Below, one piece after another: positions 44,531 to 54,067 of a stretch of DNA of 64,000 nucleotides. The position numbers were made by a program, and so were the translations under genes. Below the pieces are notes generated by a model, which worked only from the letters and a program-made list of their open reading frames with translations, was not told where the DNA came from and did not search any database. The stretch comes from Roseiarcus sp963748545 (GTDB lineage Bacteria > Pseudomonadota > Alphaproteobacteria > Rhizobiales > Beijerinckiaceae). The stretch spans positions 53,287 to 117,286 of the forward strand of contig CAVVJO010000004.1 of NCBI GenBank assembly GCA_963748545.1, given 5' to 3'. Every line of letters begins with the position of its first letter. Within the stretch, counting starts at the first letter, position 1.

Positions 44531-45377
44531 CCGTCGACGCTTTCCATGTGCCAAGCCACGTCCCAAATTTTGAGGCGCACGTGGCCGACTATGAGTTTGC
44601 GAGCCGGGCGACGCGGCTGAGGCTTCCGAGTCGGCTCGATGTTCCCTACGGCGAGGGACCAGACGAGAAGCTCGACCTCTTCTTCCCCACGAGCCCGAGC
44701 GCGACGCTGCGTCCGATCCACATGTTTGTTCACGGCGGCTATTGGCGAGCGCAGTCGAAGGACCGCTATGCCTTCGTAGCCGACGAAGCGACGGCGGCGG
44801 GCGCGATTGCGGCGATCATCGATTACTCGTTGATGCCGAAAACCCGAATGGCGACCTTGGTCGATCAGACGCGCCGCGCCGCGCGCTGGCTCGTTGAGAA
44901 TGCGGCGACGTTCGGGGGCGACCCGCGGAGCGTCAGCGCGAGCGGTCATTCTGCGGGCGGCCATCTTGCCAGCTACCTGACTGCGCGTGGCCCAGGGGAA
45001 ACGGACGCGGCGCCGCTCGTTCAGGCGGCGCTCCTCGTTAGCGGCCTCTACGATCTCGGCCCGCTCGCGAGGAGTTTTCTGCAGGCGGAGGTTCGGTTCA
45101 CCGACGAGGAGATCGCGGCGTGGTCTCCAGTTGGCGGACGGGGCGCGCCGAACGTCCCGGTGACGCTCGTTGTCGGCGGCGCCGAGACGGCGCCGTTTCA
45201 CGATCAGATGGCGGCTTACGCGGACGTGCTCTCGCGAGCAGGCGCGCGCGTCTCGACGGCTGTGCTCGACGGGGAGGATCATATGACGATCGTGCGCCGC
45301 CTCGGACGGGCGGGCGCGGAGTGCGCGCGAACTTCTTGCGTGCGACGATCGAAGCTTCGAAGCAGCGGCCGCTCTGA
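44527..45377 (+). CDS. Alpha/beta hydrolase, arylformamidase-like esterase (probable frameshift near end)
   Basis: About 283 aa after correction. Oxyanion-hole motif FVHGGYWRAQSKDRY is characteristic of kynurenine formamidase-type esterases. The nucleophile elbow is SASGHSAGGHLA and the late region VLDGEDHMTIV carries the catalytic His. As written, the frame ends at 45402 with an Arg/Ser-rich tail of poor codon use. One missing base near 45319 would give VRANFLRATIEASKQRPL and a stop at 45377 with normal codon use, which is preferred. With the KynB-like cyclase it is the second formamidase-type enzyme in the operon. A strong hairpin follows. Confidence 0.83.
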
Positions 45378-45404
45378 CGCTGGCCTGACCGTTGTCGGCT
45401 GAAC

Positions 45405-45434
45405 GCCCTTCTCCCTGCGGACAGGGAGAAGGGC
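45405..45434 (+). terminator. Strong bidirectional hairpin between convergent operons
   Basis: A perfect 13-bp stem (GCCCTTCTCCCTG with CAGGGAGAAGGGC) with a 4-base loop CGGA, lying between the esterase (+) and the sugar-binding protein (-). Neither side has a long T-tract, but position and symmetry fit a shared terminator. Confidence 0.65.
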
Positions 45435-45443
45435 AGCCGCAGC

Positions 45444-46583
45444 TTACTTCCCGCCCCAGCGCTGCGGGTAGCCGGGCAGGTCTTTGCAACCGCACATCGC
45501 GTAGTGAAGCGGCGGCATCTTGTCGTCGACGTACTTGTCGAGATCGGCCTGAGTAATGACCGGTTGCGGCAGCTTCCAGGTCGGGCCGATGACGGGCTCG
45601 CCTTTCAGGATGTTCACAGCCGCGATCACCGGAGCGCGCCACTGGTACGTTGGATAGGTCGGGGCCATCGCGGTTAGGCCCTTCTCCTTCCACTTTTTGA
45701 GGAAGTCTTCCTGGTCCTCCCCGGTAATGATCGGATAGGGCTGACCCAAGTCTTCGAACGCCTCGAGCGCTGCGACGGCGGTGGCGCCGGCGTCCATCCA
45801 GATCGCATCGATCTTGCCGTATTTGTTGATGTAGTCCTCGACGATCTGCTTCGTCTTTGCATTGTCGCCGCCGGTAAACTCGGCGCCGACGACGTTGACC
45901 CCGTGTTCCTTGAATATGCGGTTGGCGGCCGACCAGCGGGTTTCGAGCACGTCGACGCCCGGCAGGATGCGCAGCGCCAGAACCTTCCCGCCCTTGGGCA
46001 GCTTGTCGACGATGAAGTCCGCCGTTTGGATGCCCCACCCGTAGCCGCCGATCGGGTTGACGAAGGTCACCGGACACTGGGTCAGGACGCCCCGGTCGAA
46101 CACGACGACCGGCAGCTTCTTGCATGCGGCCTCGACCGCAGGGGTCAAAGCGGCGGTCGTGTTGGGCGAGACGATCAGCGCGTCGCACTCGCCGCTCTGG
46201 ACGAAAGCATTGATATCGGAAATCTGCTTGTCGTCCTTGCCCTGCGCGTCGGCGACCTTGAACGACTTGATGTCGTTCTTGAGCACGTCGACCTGAGCCT
46301 GCATGTTCGTCCAGCCGACCACGCGCCACGGATTGTCGACCCCGGCGTTTGAGAAGCAGATCCGGTATGGGCCCGGCTTCTTGTATTGGGTGGTGTCGAC
46401 CGTCTTGCCGCCGAGGTTCTGCTCCCAGGGTTTGCCCTCGGGACCCTGAGGCGTCATCTTGAGAAGATCCTGAGCGGCCTGAAATTCCTTGGGATCGTCA
46501 AAGTTCTGCGCCTGCGCCGCGTAGGGGGCTGCTGCGAACCCTGCGCAAGCGAGCAGCGGTGCGAGCAATTTGATACGTTTCAT
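45444..46583 (-). CDS. Sugar ABC transporter substrate-binding protein (RbsB-like)
   Basis: 379 aa with a signal peptide (MKRIKLLAPLLACAGFAAA, then AAQA). Type I periplasmic sugar-binding fold: RICFSNAGVDNPWRVVGWTN, INAFVQSGECDALIVSPNTT, VFDRGVLTQCPVTFV, IDAIWMDAGATAVAAL. An unusual Cys pair lies at the C-terminus (YAMCGCKDLPG). Start at 46583 follows AGGAGGAAC. It is the last gene of a minus-strand operon (amidohydrolase, ATPase, two permeases, binding protein). The ligand is unknown. Confidence 0.92.
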   Translation of the reverse strand: MKRIKLLAPLLACAGFAAAPYAAQAQNFDDPKEFQAAQDLLKMTPQGPEGKPWEQNLGGKTVDTTQYKKPGPYRICFSNAGVDNPWRVVGWTNMQAQVDVLKNDIKSFKVADAQGKDDKQISDINAFVQSGECDALIVSPNTTAALTPAVEAACKKLPVVVFDRGVLTQCPVTFVNPIGGYGWGIQTADFIVDKLPKGGKVLALRILPGVDVLETRWSAANRIFKEHGVNVVGAEFTGGDNAKTKQIVEDYINKYGKIDAIWMDAGATAVAALEAFEDLGQPYPIITGEDQEDFLKKWKEKGLTAMAPTYPTYQWRAPVIAAVNILKGEPVIGPTWKLPQPVITQADLDKYVDDKMPPLHYAMCGCKDLPGYPQRWGGK

Positions 46584-46670
46584 GGTCCTCGTTCCTCCTT
46601 GTGGCCGGAATGCTCCGGCCTTGCAACAAGCCGGTTCCCCGGCATTTGAGCGGACGTCCAAAAGCGTCCG

Positions 46671-47658
46671 CTATCCCGCGCGGCCTCGGCGCCATGCGCC
46701 GAACGCGACCGCTGCAATGAGAATAAGTCCCTGCGCCGTCTCCTTCAGCGGCTGGGGCCATCCGAGTAGCGTCAACAGCGTAAAGAGCGCGGTCATGGTG
46801 AGAGCGCCCGCAATCGCGCCAACGACCGTGCCGCGCCCGCCCATGAGCTGGACCCCGCCGATGACGCAGGCGGCGATCGCCTGAAGCTCAAGCCCGACGC
46901 CGACGTCGACCGACACGCCGCCGAATCCGCCGAGCATGATTCCCGCCGTCACGGCGGCGAGCGCCGAAATGACGAAGACGCCGATTCGTACGAGGTCGAA
47001 CTCGGACGCCTGAGAGATCCGCCGCGCGCGCATTGTCCCCGACCGCTAAAACCCGACGGCCGAACACGGTTCCGTGCAACCCCCACCAAGCGAGGCCCGC
47101 CACGACGGTAAGGACCACGACAGCCAGCGGCAGGATCTTCACGACGGGCACGTCGTGGAAGACGAAGCGGCCAAACATTCGAAAATTGTCGGGCAGATAG
47201 CCGCGCGGCGAGCCGCCCGACCACACCATTGCGACGCCGTTGACCGACAGCAGCGTCCCGAGCGTTGCGATGATCGAGGGCGTACGCAGGTAGGCGACAA
47301 CCGCGCCATTGATGAGCCCGACGGCGAGGCCGATCCCGTAAAGGACAGCGATCGCCCACCAGGTGTTCGAGGGATCGTTGGCGGTCAGCATCGAGCCGCC
47401 GACCACGGTCAGCGTCACGAGCGAGCCAACCGAAAGATCGAACCCGCCGCTGACCAGCACAAAGATCTGACCGGCCGCGAGGATGGCGAGCGGCGCGGCG
47501 CGACGCAGGAAATTCATTGCGCCGGCGGCCTCGAAATAGTTCGGCTGCAGCAGCCCGATCGCCAGATAGAAGACCAGGAAGACGACGACCGCCACATTGA
47601 TCCGGCGAATCCAGCCGGCGCCCGGGCGGCGAGCGCTGTCCTTCAGCGCGATCGTCAT
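46671..47658 (-). CDS. Sugar ABC transporter permease, RbsC-like (frameshifted)
   Basis: About 328 aa after ignoring one extra base near 47004: the upstream frame reads GDNARAADLSGV and the next continues EFDLVRIGVFVISALAAV, as in RbsC. Other landmarks: IFVLVSGGFDLSVGSLVTLT (typical GGIDLSVG motif), LRTPSIIATLGTLLSVNG, and ACVIGGVQLMGGRGTVVGAI. ATG at 47658 overlaps the partner permease stop. Eight to ten hydrophobic helices. Corrected length is normal. Confidence 0.88.
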
Positions 47659-48638
47659 GCGACGAGGTCCCGCGACCGGAACGTGTAGACCGCCACCGCT
47701 GCGATGACGATGGCGCCGCGCATGACGAGCTTTGGGTAGGCGGAAACGCCCAGCATGTTGAAGGAGGCGTCGAGAACGGCAAACAGAAGCACGCCCGCGA
47801 GCGTCCCCCACACCCCGCCGCGTCCGCCGGCAAGCAGCGTCCCGCCGATCACGACGACCGCAATCGATTCAAGATCATAGACGCCGTCGCGACCCACCCA
47901 CGGCGCGCCTGAGCGCAACCGGCTGGCGAGATAAAGCCCTGTAAGGCCGGCACACAGGCTGCACAGGACATGCGCGCCGATGGTGACGAGACCGGTGCGG
48001 ATTCCGGCCAGTCTCGCGCCCTCGGCGTTCCCGCCGACCGCGTAGAGATGCGCGCCAAACTTCGTGGCGCGCAACACGATCGAGGCGAAGGCCGCCAAAA
48101 CGAGCAGCCCAATCACCGAGTAGGGTACGGCCCCGATCGCGCCGTAGGCGACGGCCTGGAACGCCTCCGGCACCGAGCCCGCAAAATTGGTGAAGCTCGC
48201 CGAGAGAACGCCCTGCAGGATGAGCCCGACCCCGAGCGTCGCGATCAGCGGATTGACATGCAGGCGGGCGATCAAGGCGCCGTTGATCGCCCCGACGACT
48301 GCCGAGATCCCGAGCACCGCGGCGACGGCGGGGCCCATCATCTCTGGCCGCCCCTGCATGATGAACGAGGCGAGCACGGCCGCGACGCTGATCAGGTTTG
48401 CAACCGAGAGGTCGATGGAGCCCGCGAGAATCGCAAAAGTCTGACCGACGGCGACGATACCGAGGCCCACCATGCGCTGCAGGAGTCCGACGACGCCGTC
48501 GACGTGAAGCATGGTCGTCTGTCCCGTCGCAAGCGCGACCACGACATAGAGGGCGACGGACCCTACAAGAAGAAGCAGGGGCGCGTTCAGGACTCGACGC
48601 CGTGGCGGCGAAGCGACGGCTGCGTCAGCGGCGCTCAT
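47655..48638 (-). CDS. Sugar ABC transporter permease, RbsC-like
   Basis: 327 aa, intact. Landmarks: FAILAGSIDLSVANLISVAA, LHVNPLIATLGVGLILQGVL, YAVGGNAEGARLAGI, IAVVVIGGTLLAGGRGGVWGTL. Two different RbsC-like permeases in one operon indicate a heteromeric channel, which occurs in some sugar importers such as AI-2 or autoinducer-like and several pentose systems. It overlaps the ATPase gene and the second permease by 4 bases each. Confidence 0.93.
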   Translation of the reverse strand: MSAADAAVASPPRRRVLNAPLLLLVGSVALYVVVALATGQTTMLHVDGVVGLLQRMVGLGIVAVGQTFAILAGSIDLSVANLISVAAVLASFIMQGRPEMMGPAVAAVLGISAVVGAINGALIARLHVNPLIATLGVGLILQGVLSASFTNFAGSVPEAFQAVAYGAIGAVPYSVIGLLVLAAFASIVLRATKFGAHLYAVGGNAEGARLAGIRTGLVTIGAHVLCSLCAGLTGLYLASRLRSGAPWVGRDGVYDLESIAVVVIGGTLLAGGRGGVWGTLAGVLLFAVLDASFNMLGVSAYPKLVMRGAIVIAAVAVYTFRSRDLVA

Positions 48639-50156
48639 TGCGCGGCCGCTCCGGCAGGCTCGCCATGGGCCACGGCGACGGCCATCACGTCCTCCTCGGT
48701 CGCGCCGCCTTGAAGTTCTCCCGCAATGCGTCCCTCGCGCATGACGACAATTCTATCGCTGACGCCGACGATCTCCGGCAAATCGGACGACACCATCAGG
48801 ATCCCGCGACCGTGCTCGGCAAGATCGCGCATGAGCTTGTAGATGGCGGCCTTGGCGGCGACATCGACGCCGCGCGTCGGCTCGGCGAAGACCAGGACCG
48901 GGGGATCGCGCGCGAGCCATCGCGCGAGGATCAACTTCTGCTGATTGCCGCCGGACAGTTTGCTCGCCTCCTGCTCGAAGCTCGCCGCGCGCACGTCGAG
49001 CCGCCTCAGGCGGTCGTCGGTTTCGCGGATCGTCGTCGGCTCTGCGTTCGGTGGGCGAAACGCCGGGACGAACGCGCGCAGGGTGAGGGCCGCATTGTCG
49101 CGAAGCGACTGCTGCATGAGGAGGCCCTCGCGCTTGCGATCTTCCGACAGGCGCCCGACGCCGGCTTCGATTGCGGCGCGCGGCCGGCCCGGCGTGAGGG
49201 GTTTGCCTCCGATCTCCATCGTTCCCCGCAGAAGCGGCTGGTCGCCGGCGATGGCGCGGCCGAGTTCGCTTTTGCCCGAGCCCTCGAGTTCCCGCCACGC
49301 CGACAATCTCGCCCGCGCGAACGACGAGGTCGATGCCGGCGAGCCGGTCGTTGGCGCCAGCGCGAATGGCCAGGACGGGATTGCCTGGAGCCTTCGCGGC
49401 GCGTGGCGGGTAGAAGTCGGCGAGGTCCCGGCCGACCATCGCCCGGACGAGCCGCGCGGTCGGCGCCTCGGCGATCGGCGCGGTCATGACGGTGCGGCCG
49501 TCCTTGAGCACCGTCACGCGCTCGGCGACGGCCTGAATTTCCGGCATGCGGTGAGACACATAGACGATCGTCGCCCCCTCGCCGCTGAGGCGCTTGACGA
49601 GATCGAGCAGTCTCGCGGCTTCAGTGCGCTCAAGCGCGGCGGTCGGCTCGTCCATGACGAGGATGCGTGCGTCGACCGCGAGCGCCTTGGCGATCTCCAC
49701 CACCTGCTGTTGGGCGATCGACAGAGCGCCCGCGTTTGTCTCGGGCGGAATGGCGACCCCGAGGCGGCGCAACAAGCGCTCAGCGTCGGAGCGCATCCGC
49801 TTGCGATCCAGCATGCCGTATCGGGTCGGCTCCATCCCGAGGAAGATGTTCTCGGCGACGGAACGATGCGGCAGAAGGGTCAGCTCTTGATGGATGATGC
49901 TGATCCCGGCATTGCGCGCGGCGATGGGGTGGGAGAATGCGACCGCGCGCCCATCGAGCAGGATCCTGCCCCCGTCGGGTTGATAGGCGCCGCCCAGAAT
50001 CTTGATCAGGGTCGACTTGCCCGCGCCGTTCTCGCCGCAGAGCGCGTGCACCTCGCCTTTTGCGCAGGCGAAGCTGACGTCGTCGAGCGCCCGCACGCCG
50101 GGAAAGGTCTTGACGATATTCGCCATCTCGAGGGCGAGCGGGCCGCTTTCGGTCAA
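48635..50156 (-). CDS. Sugar ABC transporter ATPase, RbsA-like double ATPase (frameshifted)
   Basis: About 506 aa after ignoring one extra base near 49289 (GEIVGVAG then LEGSGKSELGRAI), the normal RbsA/MglA length. First domain: Walker A GENGAGKSTL, Q-loop IIHQELTLLPHRSVAEN, signature LSIAQQQVVEIAKAL, Walker B ILVMDEPTAALE. Second domain: GSGKSELGR in place of a full Walker A, SEDRKREGL, LSGGNQQKLILARWL, and VLVFAEPTRGVDV, where the Walker B Asp is replaced by Ala. 27 bases downstream of the amidohydrolase. Powers the two RbsC-like permeases. Confidence 0.89.
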
Positions 50157-50183
50157 TCTCGCCTCCCTTGGGCCATGCTTTCG

Positions 50184-51467
50184 CTATTCCGCCGCCTGGC
50201 GCCGACGCTCGCGCGGGCGGTCTCGGGGATCGCGATGCAGCCTGCCGCCCTTCATGATCATGGCCAACCGATCGGGGCCAACCAGCACGGACGGGTCGAT
50301 GAGCGGATTGCCGTCGACGAGCAGGAGGTCGGCAAGCGCGCCCGACTTCACGATTCCGAGCTCTCCATCGTACCCCATGAGCGCGCCGCCTACGGAGGTG
50401 GCGCAGCGTAGCGCCCCGGCGGGCGAATAGCCGAAGTATTTGACGAAGTGGGCGATGTCGCGGGCGTTCTGGCCCATCGGCGTGATCTGGAAGCCGTAAT
50501 CTCCGCCGATCACGACCCGCATCCCCCGTTTGCGCATCTCTTGATAGGTGCGGCAGGTGGCCTCGAGCTTGCGCGGAAGACCCATTTTCTCGGCGACGTC
50601 GCGGGTCAAGCCGACCCGGTCGCCCTCGAAGACCGAGTTGTGCACCAGGCCGAAGGCGGGGCCGACGAACACGCGGTCCTTCACCGACTCGAGCATGTCG
50701 AGGGCTTCCTCGTCGGCGAAATCGCAGTGATAGATGACGTCGACGCCGTTGCGCACCGCTCGCTTCACGGACTGAGCGGCGCGGGCGTGGCAGGAAACGC
50801 GCTTGTTCCATTCGTGCGCCGTGACCACGGCGGCCGCTACTTCGTCCTCGCCCATCGAGGTGATTTCCGCGCGCGCGTTCGACACGAACTCATCGCCGGA
50901 GATGTTGATCTTGACGTTGTCGACGCCCTCGCGGCAGCAAAGTCTGACCGCCTTGCGGATTTCGGTCGGCCCGTCGGCGACCATGCCAAAGCTCTCGGCA
51001 TGCATGTGCGGCCTGCGTTCGTCGCCCAAGCCGCCCGTGACGGTGATCTCCGGACCAGCGGCGCGATAGCGCGGGCCCGCCAGGTAACCGTCTTCGATCT
51101 CTTGACGGACGACGATGTCGGTGCGGAGTTTTGCAGAAGCGGCCGAGTAGCAGGACGTGAATCCGTGGTCGAGGATAAATGTCGCGTTGCGACAGGTCCG
51201 CAGGAGGTGCTCCTCGGGCGGTATCTCGCCGAGGTCCTGGTTGCGCATCGGGTTACAGAACGACAGGTGGCAATGACCCTCGACAAGGCCGGGCATGAGC
51301 GTATGCCCCGACCCGTCAATGATCTCGGACGCCGTCTCCGCGCTGATCTGGTTCGCCCCTTGCGCGACTTTCAGCACGCGATCGCCCATGACCAGGACTT
51401 CGCCCGGATACCGGTCGTCGCGCACCCCGTCCCATATCTCGACATTCCGGATGAGATAGGCGGTCAT
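50184..51467 (-). CDS. Amidohydrolase family protein (imidazolonepropionase/prolidase-like group)
   Basis: 427 aa metal-dependent amidohydrolase. The metal motif is MPGLVEGHCHLSF (HxH), with later ligands in RVSCHARAAQSV, VDVIYHCDFAD and VIGGDYGF. N- and C-terminal beta strands form the usual composite domain (YLIRNVEIWDG; GALADLLLVDGNPL). ATG at 51467 is preferred to 51515 because GGAGGAAG precedes it. It is the first gene of the RbsABC-like operon, so the imported compound probably carries an amide, lactam or imide bond. Exact substrate unknown. Confidence 0.88.
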   Translation of the reverse strand: MTAYLIRNVEIWDGVRDDRYPGEVLVMGDRVLKVAQGANQISAETASEIIDGSGHTLMPGLVEGHCHLSFCNPMRNQDLGEIPPEEHLLRTCRNATFILDHGFTSCYSAASAKLRTDIVVRQEIEDGYLAGPRYRAAGPEITVTGGLGDERRPHMHAESFGMVADGPTEIRKAVRLCCREGVDNVKINISGDEFVSNARAEITSMGEDEVAAAVVTAHEWNKRVSCHARAAQSVKRAVRNGVDVIYHCDFADEEALDMLESVKDRVFVGPAFGLVHNSVFEGDRVGLTRDVAEKMGLPRKLEATCRTYQEMRKRGMRVVIGGDYGFQITPMGQNARDIAHFVKYFGYSPAGALRCATSVGGALMGYDGELGIVKSGALADLLLVDGNPLIDPSVLVGPDRLAMIMKGGRLHRDPRDRPRERRRQAAE

Positions 51468-51604
51468 CGGCGCTTCCTCCGCTTTCTCGCCGCTTCTTCG
51501 AGCGGCTGCTGACATGCTAGGCGTTGGACCCCGGTCTGGGTAGAACCAATCTGGCGTTTCAGTCCAGCATATGAGACATTTGATCTGCTGACTCGAGAGG
51601 CGAC

Positions 51605-53018
51605 ATGGGGCTTGAGCGTCGGGCGCCGAAGCCCGGACGGGAAATCGCGGTCGCGTTGCTGCTGGCGCTGGCGAACAGTCCCGGCCGGCTGCGTACGGGC
51701 GAGGCGGTACGCCAACTCGTCGCGCCGCGCTCGACCGTGAATCGCGTCTGCCGCGTCCTCGCCCAATATGGACTGGTCGACCTTTCGGCCCGGGGGTGGA
51801 TCGCGCTTGGCCCTATGGTCACAGCGATGGGGGTTCAACGCGAGACGCTGCTGCAGGAAGAGGACGAACGGCGCCTCGCCCCGCGGTCTAAGCGCCTCGT
51901 CCGCGCGCCAGGCGCCAGTTATGCGCTCGATTCGAAGCCCCGATTGCTCGACACCGGCGCCCGTCGCGCGGTTTCGACGCGCGCCGAAATTCCGGCTGGG
52001 TTTCTCCAACGCTTCAATCGACCATCCGTGGCGCACGGCGCTCGTGCACAGCGTCGAATATGGCGCAGTGCGTTATGAAAGCCTCGTCTCCTCCTTCTCG
52101 GTGCGCCATGCCCACCATGACGCCGAGCGACAGGCCCGCGACATCGGGGCGCTCCTCGCTTCCGGGGTCGATGGACTCATCCTCAGCGCCCACAGATCCG
52201 AGCCCCTCGTGGACGTCCTTTCGGAAGCCGAGCGTCGGGGCGTCCCCACCGTCGTCGTCGACCGCGGCCGTCCGGATATTCTCCCCCACGTCTCCTTCGT
52301 CACCTGCGACGACCACGTGATAGGCGACATCACGGCGCGATGGATGGCCGAGCGGTTGCAGGGCTGCGGCTCGGTGCTTCTGCTGTCGGGCAGCGTCGAA
52401 GCGGATCCGGCGCATCGCCGGCTCGCGGGAGCGCAGGCCGTCTTTGCTCGGTTTCCGGACATACGGATTTTGGATGTTTGCTGGACCGGTTGGCGAGAGG
52501 AGCTTGGACGGGAGATGGTGATGGCGAAACTCGTCGAGGGAAGCGCGCCGATCGACGGCGTGTGGTGTGATTCCGGACTGCAAGCCGTGGGGTCGCTGCG
52601 CGCCTTTCTGGAGGTCGGACGGTGCGACTCCATTCCGCCGCACACGGGCGGCGACCTCAACCTCGTCTACAAGCTGGCGATCCGGCACGGCGTGGCGCAG
52701 GCCGCGGTGGACTATCCGCCGGCCATGGGACTGCGCGCCGTGGAGGTGTTGCTCGACGTTCTACGGGGCCGCGCCGTGCCGCGGCGCGTCGACGTGCCCA
52801 CGGAAATCGTGGTGACGCGCGGACACGCAACCCGCTCCGTTATTCCGGACCTTTGGTCGGACGAGCACGTGCGCTGGGATCTGCCGGACGATCTCATCCT
52901 CGCAAGCGGACTTGGGTCTTCCTACGATCCGCGCTCCTTTCGCGTTCATTATAAGGGAAACCGTTATAACCGCTCGGCCGCAGACCGTGCCGGAGGCGCG
53001 TCTGGCGCCCGCGGCTGA
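51605..53018 (+). CDS. Transcriptional regulator: HTH plus sugar-binding domain (frameshifted)
   Basis: About 470 aa after ignoring one extra base near 51986. N-terminal region resembles an IclR/MarR-type winged helix (GREIAVALLLALANSPG, then RSTVNRVCRVLAQYGLVDLS). After the shift the protein continues KFRLGFSNASIDHPWRTALV and SGVDGLILSAHRSEPLVDVL, a RbsB/LacI-type ligand-binding fold without signal peptide. LacI proteins normally carry a LacI HTH, so this pairing is unusual. It is divergent from the amidohydrolase-RbsABC operon (137-base gap) and likely senses the same ligand. Confidence 0.75.
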
Positions 53019-53577
53019 GACGACCGGAGTCGCCGCGGTCGCGAAGCTTCTGGCGCGCGTGGCGGAGCGGCCCGGGCGTACGGTGGAGGGACTGGCCGGC
53101 GAACTGGGGCTCAGCCGTTCCACCGCGTTCTCCGTCGTCGCAATGCTCGACGCCTGGGGCCTCGTGGAAAGGGACGCAACCGGGCGTCTGTATCCCGGAC
53201 CGGCCGCCGGCCGGCTCGCTCTCGCACGCTATGGCTTTGGAGACTTGGCGGAAGCGACGGAGGCTCTTCTTTCCGCGCTCCGAGATGACACCGACGCCTC
53301 GGTCTCCCTGATGATTTCGAACGGGCGGGTCGCTTTTGTCGCGTCGCGTCGCCGCGCGCCGTGGGACAAAGGCGGCGATGCCGAGTTGCGGCTCCTCGAT
53401 GCGCCACTCGCAAGCTCGGCCGCCGGCTTCTCCGCGACGCTTCGCCTGGGGTTGCGCCCCAACGCCAGCGATCGAGAGGCGCGCTCCGCCGCAGGCTGCA
53501 TAGCGCGGGTGGCTGCGACGCTGGCGCGGGCGCTCAAAGGACACGGCGACATCGGCGAAGTCGAACGACAGGGGTGA
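52987..53577 (+). CDS. IclR-like regulator
   Basis: 196 aa from a GTG at 52987 that lies inside the end of the preceding regulator gene. Winged HTH: VAAVAKLLARVAERPGRTVE, LAGELGLSRSTAFSVVAML, then GLVERDATGRLYPGP, as in IclR proteins. The effector domain is short (IclR proteins are usually 250 aa) and ends ALKGHGDIGEVERQG. A TTG start at 52912 is possible. It is coupled to the sugar-binding regulator, an odd pairing of two regulators with similar HTHs. Confidence 0.7.
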   Translation: MPEARLAPAAETTGVAAVAKLLARVAERPGRTVEGLAGELGLSRSTAFSVVAMLDAWGLVERDATGRLYPGPAAGRLALARYGFGDLAEATEALLSALRDDTDASVSLMISNGRVAFVASRRRAPWDKGGDAELRLLDAPLASSAAGFSATLRLGLRPNASDREARSAAGCIARVAATLARALKGHGDIGEVERQG

Positions 53578-53677
53578 GGACGCCCGGCGCGGCGCCTCAA
53601 GCGCCTCCCGTCGCTCAGAGCGGCTTTCGATTTGGAGGGGGACCTTACAGCCCCTCGACAACCCGTTCGGCCCGAGG

Positions 53678-53727
53678 TTGTCACCTATGTCTTAGGTACG
53701 TCTTGTCACCCATGTGTCCGGGTCGGA
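53678..53727 (+). repeat. Two 25-bp-spaced direct repeats resembling an IS end
   Basis: TTGTCACCTATGT at 53678 and TTGTCACCCATGT at 53703 start 25 bases apart, with further matches downstream (GG and CG). Tandem copies of such GTCACCyATGT units are, from memory, typical of transposase-binding ends of some rhizobial insertion sequences. No transposase gene is present, so this would be a solitary end or remnant. Confidence 0.4.
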
Positions 53728-53781
53728 CAGGGGGGTCTTGGCGGTGGACGCAGTCCCGCGAAACGGGTCTCCGCCGGGCTA

Positions 53782-53985
53782 ATTCCCTGCTAACAGGGAA
53801 AATACAGGGAATTTAGATCGAAAATGCTTGCACGAGATACCGAGCGGGTCCCTTTATCGACGCAATATCAGTAGCTTGCGGGCAAATTCCCTACACGCGC
53901 GAACAGGGAATTAATTCTGCCCAGCAGGGAATAAGTTCGGCGCGAATAGGGAACGGCGCGGGAAAAGCTGGGAACAGCCAGGGAA
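53782..53985 (+). repeat. Cluster of AGGGAA/TTCCCT repeats
   Basis: Nine copies of a GGGAA core in about 205 bases: ATTCCCT at 53782 and 53886 on one strand; CAGGGAA at 53794, 53805, 53904, 53925 and 53979; TAGGGAA at 53947 and CTGGGAA at 53968 on the other. Several are arranged as inverted pairs (AATTCCCTG with CAGGGAA). It lies in the 490-base gap between the regulator genes and the ImmA gene at the left edge of the presumed element. Not a CRISPR: units are too short and spacing is irregular. Confidence 0.7.
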
Positions 53986-54067
53986 ACGTCGCTCGGCCGC
54001 ATGGGCGCCGATACCGGATCACTCGGCCGCCGCGTCGCTGCGATCGGCGTCGGCTACAAGGACCGGA

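Noticed and set aside
25306..45377. Complete ergothioneine pathway including the ergothionase lyase
   Set aside because: No HAL/aspartase-type lyase was found in the window, so only the downstream steps can be proposed.
45378..45402. Esterase C-terminus extending to 45402 as annotated by the raw frame
   Set aside because: The tail is Arg/Ser-rich with rare codons; a one-base deletion upstream gives a better ending at 45377.
44374..46329. 651-codon minus-strand open frame across the epimerase, esterase and binding-protein genes
   Set aside because: It spans the strong terminator and two real genes in the wrong frame; composition is that of a shadow frame.
53782..53985. AGGGAA cluster as a CRISPR array
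   Set aside because: Units are 6-8 bases, spacing ranges from about 10 to 80 bases, both strands are used and no cas gene is present.
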